NCBI GenBank assembly: GCA_938003855.1
Contig: CALKXD010000007.1
Coordinates: 99,612 to 163,611, forward strand
Reading direction: 5' to 3'
From: an uncultured Granulosicoccaceae bacterium
Lineage (GTDB): Bacteria > Pseudomonadota > Gammaproteobacteria > Granulosicoccales > Granulosicoccaceae
Length of the DNA: 64,000 nt
Positions 20,310 through 28,686 of this stretch are shown piece by piece (positions within the stretch are counted from its first letter, which is position 1; every line of letters begins with the position of its first letter). The notes under the pieces were generated by a model. That model had not been told where the DNA came from and did no database searches. It saw only the letters and a list, made by a program, of their open reading frames with translations. The position numbers were made by a program, and so were the translations under genes.

Positions 20310-20732
20310 ATGGCAAAAAAGCCCCTTGCAAAAAAAACGGCCACCGGGAAAGGTGCATCTTCGACCGGTCGATCCAAAAAGAAACCCACCGGCAAAAAGA
20401 AAGCACCTGCCAAAAAGAAGGTTGCGGCTAAAAGCAAGGAAGTCCCCTACGATCTTGTCTATGTTGCGAAAAGTCCTTTGCATGGTAAGGGTATGTTTGC
20501 GAAGAAAAAAATAAAGGCCGATATCACGCTCGGTAAGCTCGAAGGAAAGCCGACTCGCAAAGATGGTATCTATGTGCTCTGGCTCACGGATACCCGGGGA
20601 CTGGAAGTGAGCAATGATTTTAAATACATTAATCACGACAGCAATCCGAATTGCGCATTGACCGACACGGAAGTGGTAACCCTTAAGTCAATCAAGCCCG
20701 ACGAAGAGCTGACGCACGACTACGGCTGGTAG
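20310..20732 (+). CDS. SET-domain protein with histone-H1-like Lys/Ala/Pro tail
   Basis: Residues 1-43 are a basic tail with repeated K-K-x-A/P-x-K-K elements, like the C-terminal tails of histone H1 or bacterial AlgP/Hc proteins. Residues 46-140 form a compact SET domain: SPLHGKGMFAKKKI, then KYINHDSNPNC (residues 105-115) and EELTHDYGW at the very end, with the catalytic Tyr138 and the pseudo-knot Asn-His pair. SET domains methylate lysines using S-adenosylmethionine. No post-SET Cys cluster follows. The tail suggests nucleic-acid or ribosome binding, or that the enzyme methylates its own tail. The gene stands alone; the target is unknown. Confidence 0.85.
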   Translation: MAKKPLAKKTATGKGASSTGRSKKKPTGKKKAPAKKKVAAKSKEVPYDLVYVAKSPLHGKGMFAKKKIKADITLGKLEGKPTRKDGIYVLWLTDTRGLEVSNDFKYINHDSNPNCALTDTEVVTLKSIKPDEELTHDYGW

Positions 20733-20736
20733 GGGC

Positions 20737-21159
20737 TTATCTGCCCTGTGGATGACGGGGCAGGTGATCGTTGATCGTATGCCAATTGACGCAGTTGTCA
20801 GTATAGAGGTGGGCATCCGCGGTGATCGATGGGCCGCTGTCGAGTGTTCCTAGAGCGAACTCGATCAGGTTATCGGGATTGTCGGCCGGCTCGAATGTCA
20901 TGCTGGAACCGCAAGTTGCACAAAAACGGCGCGTGCTGCCATTGCTGGCGGTATAGGATTGCAGGTTGTCTTCGCCTTGCAGCCAGGTGAACTGATCACT
21001 TGCCGCCTCGGCGAAAGTAGCAAAGGCGGCACCGTGAAACTTACGACACATGCTGCAATGACAGTGGCCAATCCTGGTGCCGATTGCTTGCGCCTGATAT
21101 TTTGCCGCGCCGCAAAGACACTGGCCGGAAAAGTACTGCGGGTCATCTGCATCACTCAT
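20737..21159 (-). CDS. GFA-family (CENP-V/GFA) zinc protein
   Basis: The 140-residue protein has the cysteine pattern of the glutathione-dependent formaldehyde-activating enzyme family: GQCLCGAAKY, then HCHCSMCRKFHGAAF and FCATCGSSM, which build two zinc sites. Despite the family name most members have no proven formaldehyde role. It converges with the SET gene, the two stop codons being only 4 bases apart, and does not share its operon. fghA, a true formaldehyde gene, lies 16 kb away. Confidence 0.88.
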   Translation of the reverse strand: MSDADDPQYFSGQCLCGAAKYQAQAIGTRIGHCHCSMCRKFHGAAFATFAEAASDQFTWLQGEDNLQSYTASNGSTRRFCATCGSSMTFEPADNPDNLIEFALGTLDSGPSITADAHLYTDNCVNWHTINDHLPRHPQGR

Positions 21160-21203
21160 GGGGCGCTTTCTCTGCCGGTTGTATTGTGGTGGAGACCAGT
21201 CGG

Positions 21204-22013
21204 TTAGCTGGAGACTGTCACGGTTAATCCATCGTAGGCTGCTTCCACCGTGGGGGGTAACTGACTGACGATATCGTCGTGGTCTATAGAGTTGTGCATG
21301 TTGGTGAGGATCGCTCGCCTGGGCTTTACCCGCTCGATAAAAGCCAGCGCTTCCTCGACGTTCATGTGTGTCGGGTGTGGTGTGTGTCGAAGGGCATCGA
21401 GAATTAACACATCAAGACCAGTCAGTGCGTCAATGCTGTCGCTGAGATCGACGGTTTTAACATCGGGCAGATAGGCCAGGTTGCCAAAGCGGAAACCCAA
21501 TGCGTTGATGTCTCCGTGGTTGACGACAAAAGGGCGCACCTGAATATCACCGCCTGAACCGGTAATGCAGAATTGTTCTGCCGGAGTGATGCGATGCTCA
21601 ATGCATATGGTTGGGTAACTGGTGCCGGGTTCCTGCTTATAACAGTATCCAAACGCCTGCATCACCGTGTCAGAGGTTGGCGTGTCCATATAGACATTGA
21701 CACGCTCACGGTGGCGGATTGCCAGTTGCCTGAGATCGTCCATGCCGAATATATGATCGGCATGTGCGTGTGTGAGCAGCACGGCATCGAGATGCTCGAC
21801 ATTGGCCGACAGCAATTGCTCGCGCATATCCGGGCCGGTATCAATAAGAATTGATGTCATTGATTCTGCGATACGCTGCTCGACCAGCATGGCACAGCGA
21901 CGGCGGCGGTTTTTCGGGTTGGTCGGGTCGCAAGCGCCCCAATCGTTACCAATGCGTGGAACGCCGCCGGATGAACCAGTGCCCAGCAGGGTAAAAGTAG
22001 TTTCAATGGTCAT
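21204..22013 (-). CDS. MBL-fold metallo-hydrolase (PhnP/cyclic phosphodiesterase-like)
   Basis: The protein opens with FTLLGTGSSGGVPRIGNDWG and has the metallo-beta-lactamase motif THAHADH near residues 80-86, with later ligand segments VNHGD and LTNMHNSIDHDD. This subgroup is related to PhnP and PqqB and is often labelled phosphoribosyl cyclic phosphodiesterase-like; its substrate is not known. Start is set at the ATG at 22013 (MTIETTF) because the family begins there; the open frame extends 20 codons upstream. The opening closely resembles versions I know from Alphaproteobacteria. Confidence 0.85.
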   Translation of the reverse strand: MTIETTFTLLGTGSSGGVPRIGNDWGACDPTNPKNRRRRCAMLVEQRIAESMTSILIDTGPDMREQLLSANVEHLDAVLLTHAHADHIFGMDDLRQLAIRHRERVNVYMDTPTSDTVMQAFGYCYKQEPGTSYPTICIEHRITPAEQFCITGSGGDIQVRPFVVNHGDINALGFRFGNLAYLPDVKTVDLSDSIDALTGLDVLILDALRHTPHPTHMNVEEALAFIERVKPRRAILTNMHNSIDHDDIVSQLPPTVEAAYDGLTVTVSS

Positions 22014-22279
22014 GCGCGCAGTATAAACGGTGTTGTAGCGGGCGTCTCGATTTGCCGTTGTCCGGTTGTACACCGGCAGCGCAAACGCACTGTGAAGACG
22101 CAGGATACTGCGCCTGTTCTTTGCTTACACAGGCCAGAACCTGCAGGGTAAATCCTACCCTGGTAAAAAATACCCGATTTTTAACTCGCGCAAGTGTCTC
22201 TATTGTTGCAGTCGAGGTGCGGATTGGCAGAGTCAACACTGTCGGCCGGATTGTTTCTAAAAGCTTTGGAGAATGGCAA

Positions 22280-23752
22280 ATGAAATCAGCAATGAAGGCG
22301 GGGGATGTCTCTCCCGGATCTACAAATGTGCAGCGGTCTGCACGAACCCTGTTATCCGGGTTTGCAGCATCGGTTGTGGTGGTGATGGCGATGGCGGGCA
22401 ATGCCGCAGCCCTGGTGCTGCCCGACTTTGAATCGCTGGTGAAAGAACATGGCAAAGCGGTGGTGAAGATAACCGTTTCGGCCCAGCAGGAGCAGACATC
22501 GGCGCAACCGGACCGGCAACAAATGGATCCACAGCAGGTACCGGAGTTTTTCCGCAAGTATTTTGAAGGGATGCCACGTGGACCTGAGGCGCAACCCCCT
22601 GGTCGTCGCGGTGTCGGGTCGGGGTCAGGTTTTATTCTGTCGCAGGATGGCTATGTGGTGACCAATGCTCATGTGGTCGATGGCGCAGCCGCGATTACCG
22701 TCGCGCTGCCGGATCGACGCCAGTACGATGCAACATTGGTCGGTGCAGATAAACGCACTGATCTGGCCCTTTTGAAAGTTAAAGCGACCGGATTACCCGT
22801 ACTTGAACTCGGCGATTCCAGTGCGTTGAATGTCGGCCAGTGGGTGCTGGCAATCGGATCCCCGTTTGGCTTTGAATACACAGCCACTCAGGGCATTGTT
22901 TCAGCGTTGTCGCGAAGCTTGCCGGATGAAAACTATGTGCCGTTTATCCAGACCGATGTTGCTGTAAATCCCGGTAATTCGGGCGGGCCGTTATTTAACG
23001 TCGAGGGCGAGGTGATTGGTGTGAATTCACAGATTTTTTCACGCTCTGGCGGCTATATGGGACTGTCGTTTGCGATTCCGTCCGATGTCGTTAAAACCGT
23101 CGTGTCGCAATTGAAAGACACCGGGTATGTCAGTCGCGGATGGCTTGGTGTGATGATCCAGAATGTTGATAAATCTCTGGCCGAGTCTTTTGGGCTTGAC
23201 CGTCCCCAGGGGGCGCTGGTGGCACGCGTGACGGAAAACAGCCCGGCTGAAAAAGCCGGTTTTAAGTCCGGTGATGTGATCCTCAGCTTTGACGGTCAGA
23301 GCATCGGCCAGTCGTCTCACCTGCCACCGCTGGTGGGTGTTACGCCGGTGGGTCAGCCCGTGGAAGTCAATGTGATGCGCAACGGTGAGTCGGTGACACT
23401 GACGGTGACGATAGCGGAGTTGGCGGAAGACCGCGAGATTGTTCGCACTAGTGCAGTCGAGCAGGGCAATGACTCTCGACTGGGTATCGCGGTGGTGGAG
23501 CTGACCGATGAGGCGCGGGCCGAGGCCGGCGATATTGACGGCGGGGTACTGGTGACGGAAGTTGATCCGGCAGGCGTTGCTGCATTGGCCGGGATCAGCC
23601 GCGGTGATGTCATTGTGTCGTTCAACCAGGTGACGATTGCATCAGCGAAAGAGTTGTCCGAGGCGGTAAAGCAAGCACCGTCCGGTAAATCTGTAGCAGT
23701 ACTGGTACAACGGAACAATAACCCGTTGTTCACCGCGTTGACACTGCCCTAA
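22280..23752 (+). CDS. mucD: MucD/DegP-family periplasmic serine protease
   Basis: This is a Do-type protease and chaperone that removes misfolded envelope proteins. From the ATG at 22280 (GGAGA site 7 bases upstream) it has 490 residues: a signal peptide (GFAASVVVVMAMAGNAAA), a trypsin-like domain with His131 (TNAHVVDG), Asp161 (RTDLALLK) and Ser234 (GNSGGPLF), and two PDZ domains. The Q-rich linker with GMPRGPEAQPPGRRGVGSGSG before the first catalytic segment is typical of MucD. It is not next to algU-mucAB here. The open frame extends 76 codons upstream without a family match, so the longer start is rejected. Confidence 0.93.
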   Translation: MKSAMKAGDVSPGSTNVQRSARTLLSGFAASVVVVMAMAGNAAALVLPDFESLVKEHGKAVVKITVSAQQEQTSAQPDRQQMDPQQVPEFFRKYFEGMPRGPEAQPPGRRGVGSGSGFILSQDGYVVTNAHVVDGAAAITVALPDRRQYDATLVGADKRTDLALLKVKATGLPVLELGDSSALNVGQWVLAIGSPFGFEYTATQGIVSALSRSLPDENYVPFIQTDVAVNPGNSGGPLFNVEGEVIGVNSQIFSRSGGYMGLSFAIPSDVVKTVVSQLKDTGYVSRGWLGVMIQNVDKSLAESFGLDRPQGALVARVTENSPAEKAGFKSGDVILSFDGQSIGQSSHLPPLVGVTPVGQPVEVNVMRNGESVTLTVTIAELAEDREIVRTSAVEQGNDSRLGIAVVELTDEARAEAGDIDGGVLVTEVDPAGVAALAGISRGDVIVSFNQVTIASAKELSEAVKQAPSGKSVAVLVQRNNNPLFTALTLP

Positions 23753-23923
23753 GTTTTTGTAAAAGCTTACCTTTACTGGTAGCAGAGGCCGGGGCAGGAC
23801 GCTGATTCAGGTGTTTTGCTCCGGTCAATGCTGACACAGGGTAAATTTTACCGGCTTGCTGCTTGAGAACTGATCGATAAACTCCATGTCAACAGCAATA
23901 GTGTTGAACTGATCTGGAGACAG

Positions 23924-24544
23924 ATGCCCAAAAACATACGTACAGGCATGGAAACAGCAGCCGGGGTTGTGAATGACCCCAAGCCCGATCTGGTTCCGCT
24001 GCAAACTCCGGTTCGCGGCATAGGGACAGATCTGGGCGTTAATGCTGACTGGCAGCAGGTTTCGCCGGCATCGGCTGATCAGCCGATGCAAATACCGACC
24101 TTTGAAGGTGCGGGTGAGATCGGCAAGATGGCGTTGATGCTGACCTTGTGGACTGCCGTCGAAAGCTATCTGTACGAGACCTGCGGTGTGGCAGCGGTGA
24201 GCAATCATACAGAAGAAAAAAAGCATCGCGCCATTTTGAATGAATCTGAAACAATGATCATTTGCCTGCTGTGTTTGCTGAACAACGAACCCTACACTGC
24301 CGGTGGTCTGGTTGATGCGATGATTGCACCGGACGCCTCTGCTGATCAGCGCGGTAATGCGCGCAAACGGCTTATCAATCGAACACTCCCCGTCATTGCA
24401 GACCGCTATCAGTTACTGCAATTTCGTGAGCACAACAAAGGAAACCTCCGCGAGTACAGCATTGCACGTAGTGCACGGCTCGCCACTTTTGCCGAGCAGG
24501 TTCTAGTCACGGGTGTGCGGCAAATTACCGGAGAGGAGCAATGA
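23924..24544 (+). CDS. Uncharacterised protein, possible winged-helix C-terminus
   Basis: I do not recognise this 206-residue protein. The first 65 residues are low in structure and Pro/Asp-rich. Residues about 65-100 form an amphipathic helix region (GKMALMLTLWTAVESYLYE), followed by a helical domain that ends in a segment like a winged-helix (RKRLINRTLPVIADRYQLLQ, then REYSIARSARLATFAEQ). A GGAGA site precedes the ATG. It overlaps the next gene by ATGA, so the two are made together. No signal peptide. A regulator of the secreted partner is possible but unproven. Confidence 0.7.
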   Translation: MPKNIRTGMETAAGVVNDPKPDLVPLQTPVRGIGTDLGVNADWQQVSPASADQPMQIPTFEGAGEIGKMALMLTLWTAVESYLYETCGVAAVSNHTEEKKHRAILNESETMIICLLCLLNNEPYTAGGLVDAMIAPDASADQRGNARKRLINRTLPVIADRYQLLQFREHNKGNLREYSIARSARLATFAEQVLVTGVRQITGEEQ

Positions 24545-24978
24545 GTATTAATTTTCATAGAATAGCCGGATTAGCGCTTGCCGCGTTGCTGTCATTGTTG
24601 GCGTTAAACGCACAAGCAGCAAATAGTGTATCGGTACTGACGATCACCGAAACGCTGCCGGCACCGACTCGCGCGCTGCTATCCAATTTTGACCGGGTGC
24701 CATGGATTCAAAGCCACCAGTCGCTTCTTGTTCGCCATTATGGTTCGGGTCACCGACCGGAGCTGGTCAGGCATCGCTATCAGCGGGCTATGACCGTCCG
24801 CGGTATCGACCATCGCGGAGTTATGCGGGTGTGGGTCAACTCGGTCACGATCACCGTACCGGGATACGTCGCCGGTGGTTGGGATGTGCGGGCTCTGCAG
24901 CGTGAACTCGAGCGTCTCGGTGTCAAAGTGAAGCCCAAGCCGGTGACACCGAAACCCGGCCCTCAGGTGTCGGGCTAG
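24541..24978 (+). CDS. Small secreted protein of unknown function
   Basis: The 145-residue product has a clear signal peptide (IAGLALAALLSLLALNAQA, cleavage after AQA near residue 27). The mature part is basic, with several His and Arg residues (VRHYGSGHRPELVRHRYQ), and ends in a Lys/Pro-rich tail (KVKPKPVTPKPGP). No Cys remains in the mature protein and no family is recognised. It is coupled to the preceding unknown gene by ATGA overlap. A periplasmic or surface role is likely. Confidence 0.7.
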   Translation: MSINFHRIAGLALAALLSLLALNAQAANSVSVLTITETLPAPTRALLSNFDRVPWIQSHQSLLVRHYGSGHRPELVRHRYQRAMTVRGIDHRGVMRVWVNSVTITVPGYVAGGWDVRALQRELERLGVKVKPKPVTPKPGPQVSG

Positions 24979-25169
24979 CAATCGAGATTCAGTCCCGCCG
25001 AGGACACGCAGGCCGCGCTGAAGGTTATCACTCGCCACGCCAGCGCAGGTGGTTAATTCTCGCTCCGGCAACGGCTGCACGCTAAACTATACTTATACGG
25101 CATGGTGTAGAAATTTTTGCCGTTAGCTCGTGAATTAATTCCTTTGATAGCCAAGAGTTACTGTACCGA

Positions 25170-26678
25170 ATGAGTTACATCAGGAAATTCTGTCTTCTAC
25201 CGCTGGCCTGCGTTTCCGGTTTGGTTGCGGTTGAGCGGGCAGTTGCGCAATTGGATTGTGGTGTTGGCACAGAAGTTTGCCTCGACGAGACCCCGGCGGC
25301 GTCCGCCCCACTGATCGAGACCGTGACGGTGCTGCCGTTGGAGGCGGAGGTCGCATCACCGTCACCCGAAGCTCAGCAAGCTGAAGATACAGAAGTCAGC
25401 ACCCGCACCTACTCGCCGGAGCAAAAAGCACTGGCGGACGGCATCACCGCCGACCTGAAAGAGCGTCGTCTGAAAAGACCTGCCGGACGCAATGCACTGG
25501 AAAAAATCCAGCAGCTGAAAATTCTGCAGCCTTACCACGATTACTCGGTAAACGGCGAGCGCTACGTCGCCAAAATCTATTTAACTTTGAGTCGGCGCGC
25601 TCTGAAATCCGGCAATACCGAATTAGCCGAACGCTATCTGGGCGATGCTGTCGACCTGGATTCGAAAGCCACTGGCAGAACAAAGCTGCAGGCCGATATC
25701 GTCAAGGCGAAAGTGGCAGCAGGCTCTGACGTGACACGCGACACCGATACCACAAAGGCGGCCGAACAGGCAGACACCGAATCATCACCCGCGGCTGAAC
25801 CACCTGCCGAACCTGCCGTGACAGCGGCAGATACTCCGGCCGCCACTGCGCCTGCTGCGGCAGCCGATGAGCCTGGGTTGCCAGCGGTGGACGATCAGCA
25901 GGTGGTCAGTGCGACAGAGCCAAAGTCGGCAAAGTATGATGAATCATCGGATGCCGCTAGTTCCAAGCTCGAAAGCGCGGACGATGTCCGTTTTTTTGCA
26001 CCGATGGTGGTGGCTATTCCTGCCGGAAAATTCGTAATGGGCAGTGAGTCGGGTGCTGACGACGAGAAACCGGTGCGCGAGGTCAGTGTGTCTGCGTTTA
26101 GTATGTCGAAGTATGAAGTCACCATGGAGCAATACCGGGTGTTTGCCGCAGACACTGATCGACCGGCGCCGCAATTTGCCGAAACCGACGGCAAGAGTCC
26201 GGTTACCAATGTGAGTTGGGCCGATGCGATTTCCTACACCGAATGGTTGAGTGAAAAGACCACTAAAAATTACCGGCTGCCAACCGAAGCCGAGTGGGAG
26301 TACGCAGCGCGTGGCGGAACGGTGACCCCGTTCAGTACCGGCGAGGAACTAACTAACCTGGCCAATTGTGTCGGCTGCGGAACCCAGTGGGATGATAAAC
26401 GCACAGCGCCTGTTGGTAGTTTCCCACCCAACCCGTTCGGGCTCTATGATGTACACGGTAACGTCTGGGAGTGGGTGCAGGACTGCTGGACCGATAGCTA
26501 CTTCGGACGCGGCAGCGATGCCGCAGCGGTGGATCAACCGGGCTGTGAGCGGCGAGTGTTACGTGGTGGTTCCTGGTATAACGAAGCGGATTACGCGCGT
26601 TCAAGCTATCGCGGCAACGAGGTCTTCGAATACCGCGACAGTGGTGTTGGTTTTCGTGTGGTGCACGACGGACTGTAG
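25170..26678 (+). CDS. Secreted protein with formylglycine-generating-enzyme-like (SUMF1) domain
   Basis: An N-terminal hydrophobic segment ending AVA (about residue 26) looks like a signal peptide. Residues 80-185 form a helical, TPR-like region. Residues 190-270 are an Ala/Pro/Glu/Asp-rich linker. Residues 275-500 are an FGE-sulfatase fold: IPAGKFVMGSESGADDEKPV, MSKYEVTMEQYRVF, YRLPTEAEWEYAARG, GLYDVHGNVWEWVQDCW, RVLRGGSW and GVGFRVV. The two copper-binding Cys of true formylglycine-generating enzymes near the C-terminus are replaced (YARSSYRG), so sulfatase activation is unlikely. It may be a binding or scaffold domain. No sulfatase gene lies in the window. Confidence 0.82.
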   Translation: MSYIRKFCLLPLACVSGLVAVERAVAQLDCGVGTEVCLDETPAASAPLIETVTVLPLEAEVASPSPEAQQAEDTEVSTRTYSPEQKALADGITADLKERRLKRPAGRNALEKIQQLKILQPYHDYSVNGERYVAKIYLTLSRRALKSGNTELAERYLGDAVDLDSKATGRTKLQADIVKAKVAAGSDVTRDTDTTKAAEQADTESSPAAEPPAEPAVTAADTPAATAPAAAADEPGLPAVDDQQVVSATEPKSAKYDESSDAASSKLESADDVRFFAPMVVAIPAGKFVMGSESGADDEKPVREVSVSAFSMSKYEVTMEQYRVFAADTDRPAPQFAETDGKSPVTNVSWADAISYTEWLSEKTTKNYRLPTEAEWEYAARGGTVTPFSTGEELTNLANCVGCGTQWDDKRTAPVGSFPPNPFGLYDVHGNVWEWVQDCWTDSYFGRGSDAAAVDQPGCERRVLRGGSWYNEADYARSSYRGNEVFEYRDSGVGFRVVHDGL

Positions 26679-26738
26679 CATCCTGTCAGGAGCCAGGATG
26701 AATCAGTTGCCCGGGGTTATAGTACCTGGCGGATATCT

Positions 26739-27656
26739 CTAGTGCTTAGAGTCGTTGTTGGAGAATTTCTCCATCAGGTAGATTGTCAGGCCACCGGCAA
26801 TAATCAGCAACAGCGCAAACAGGCTTGTAGACTCGGTCACGGCTGGAAAAAACCACTCATAGCCTGTGATGATTTCCTTCGGTGGTTTTCCTTCTCTGGA
26901 TAGCATTTCGATCACGGCATTTTTCCAGGGCCAGATAACGACCAGTGACCCGGTGATAAAGCCTGTCATCAGCGCGATGGTCTGATCGTGATAGTGCTTG
27001 AATATCCATGCCAGCAGATGCGAGAAGACGATCATTCCGAAGACACAACCCAGCGCCAGTGGAATCAGTATCTGCAGATTGGCGCTGCTGATGGCGGCAA
27101 GAATTAACGCATAGTTACCCATGATAATCAGTACGAATGAGCCGGACAGCCCCGGTAGTATCATGCTGCAGATAGCGACAATACCGCACAAAAACACATA
27201 GAAACCAGCGGCATTCTCTGAGGCGGGAGCCAGCAACGCGATGCCGATTGCGATGGCAGTACCAATAAAAAGCATAACCCAACTCGAAGCTGACCACTGT
27301 CTGACAGTTTTGCCGACAAAATAGACCGACACCAGAATCAGGCCGAAGAAAAATGCCATCGTAAGTGTGTTGTGCTGCTCCAGAAGGTACTCGAGCAACT
27401 TTGCCAGTGACACGATACTGACCGCGATACCCGCGAACAAAGCGCTGAGAAATGTACCGTCGACGGCTGTCCAGAAAGCACGCCATTGCCGAGTCAGCAG
27501 CAGCTTCAGCGCCGTCGGATCAAACGACTTGATGGCATTGATCAAGCGTTCGTAAATACCGGTAATGAGTGCAATCGTGCCACCGGATACACCGGGAATC
27601 ACATTGGCGGCACCCATGGCGAGGCCTTTCAAAAAAATGCTGACTAGATGCGTCAT
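26739..27656 (-). CDS. popT: DUF368 (PopT-type) undecaprenyl phosphate translocase
   Basis: The 305-residue protein is highly hydrophobic, with about eight to ten membrane segments. It starts with FLKGLAMGAANVIPGVSGGT, the hallmark of DUF368, and repeats a related PGxSGS motif in MILPGLSGSFVLIIMG, as expected for an inverted-repeat transporter. DUF368 proteins were recently shown to return undecaprenyl phosphate across the cytoplasmic membrane for cell envelope synthesis. It is a single gene on the minus strand, facing away from the HD gene's end. Confidence 0.88.
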   Translation of the reverse strand: MTHLVSIFLKGLAMGAANVIPGVSGGTIALITGIYERLINAIKSFDPTALKLLLTRQWRAFWTAVDGTFLSALFAGIAVSIVSLAKLLEYLLEQHNTLTMAFFFGLILVSVYFVGKTVRQWSASSWVMLFIGTAIAIGIALLAPASENAAGFYVFLCGIVAICSMILPGLSGSFVLIIMGNYALILAAISSANLQILIPLALGCVFGMIVFSHLLAWIFKHYHDQTIALMTGFITGSLVVIWPWKNAVIEMLSREGKPPKEIITGYEWFFPAVTESTSLFALLLIIAGGLTIYLMEKFSNNDSKH

Positions 27657-27844
27657 GATACCAATTGGCCCACAGTAGGAGCGTTAAGACGGAAATGGTT
27701 GTGTGTAGAATGTCGGCAGGTGAACAGGACAGTAAAGTGGTGTGACCATCGATAGTGTGGGGATCGTTTACCGGCCACACTGCACAGCGTCGGGCTGTGC
27801 GCTGGTTCTTACTGTGAGGGCCACCGGGATTGAAGACGGCTGCT

Positions 27845-28459
27845 CTAAGCGCTGGCAGTCAATGCCGGTAAACCTTGGACGGTGTCTGCCTTGATTGTTT
27901 CCGCGTCATATGGCGGGCGTGCAAATACTTCTCTGACTCTTGATTCAAAGTGCTCCAGCGGCGGTGTGTCGTAGTCCGGGTCAAACGATGATTGATCCCA
28001 GCGCTCGCAGAAATCAATGCAGGTCTGATAGTAGGGATGCTGGTTGTATTTTTCGCGCTCGTACTGATTCCAGCCGTCGTAGTGATGTGCGTAGTAGACC
28101 ATCTGGAAGGCACCGTGGTGCTCGACAACCCAGGTGACTTCTTCACGCACAAACGGGCGGATTATTTCGGCGGCCATACGGTCGTGGTTTTGTGGCGCCA
28201 GGCCGTCGCCGATATCGTGCAGCAGCGTCGCCACCACCCAGTCGGTGTCTGCGCCTTCACGTTCGGCGCGGGCAGCGCTTTGCAGTGCATGTTCGAGCCG
28301 GGTGATTTTATAGCCGCCGATAGTATCGTGCGCCTGTGAGGCGAGTTCGCGCAGCAGTCGGTCGGCTGTCATGGCGACAAAGGCATGCTCCTGATCACGC
28401 AGGAATTCGTAGTCATCTTTTGTCCCGTCTTTCATGGCGGTGAAATTTACAGTTTTCAT
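27845..28459 (-). CDS. HD-domain protein, PhnZ-like
   Basis: The 204 residues contain the HD signature LLHDIGDGLAPQNHDRMA, a preceding LEHALQSAARAEREGADTDW segment and a later VEHHGAFQMVYYAHHYDGW. The spacing and the extra His residues resemble the mixed-valence diiron oxygenases PhnZ/TmpB more than nucleotide phosphohydrolases. An alternative is an ordinary HD phosphohydrolase. No phosphonate genes lie next to it. The family is clear, the reaction is not. Confidence 0.78.
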   Translation of the reverse strand: MKTVNFTAMKDGTKDDYEFLRDQEHAFVAMTADRLLRELASQAHDTIGGYKITRLEHALQSAARAEREGADTDWVVATLLHDIGDGLAPQNHDRMAAEIIRPFVREEVTWVVEHHGAFQMVYYAHHYDGWNQYEREKYNQHPYYQTCIDFCERWDQSSFDPDYDTPPLEHFESRVREVFARPPYDAETIKADTVQGLPALTASA

Positions 28460-28686
28460 GACTTGTTTTTTCCGGCTACCGGTGCTGTGTCTGCTTCGGG
28501 CTTAGTGTGTACTGAGGTCGATCAGTATTAAACGGTTGTTATTTCAGGTCAAGTCGGCCATAAGTTAAGGCGTCGGCTAACCAGGCAGTGAGTAAGTACT
28601 GATGCTAACAGCGCGTTTATTGATCCGGGTAGATAGCATCAAGCCGCGATGACACGACATGTCCGGTTATCTGAAAGGGTCTGTGC

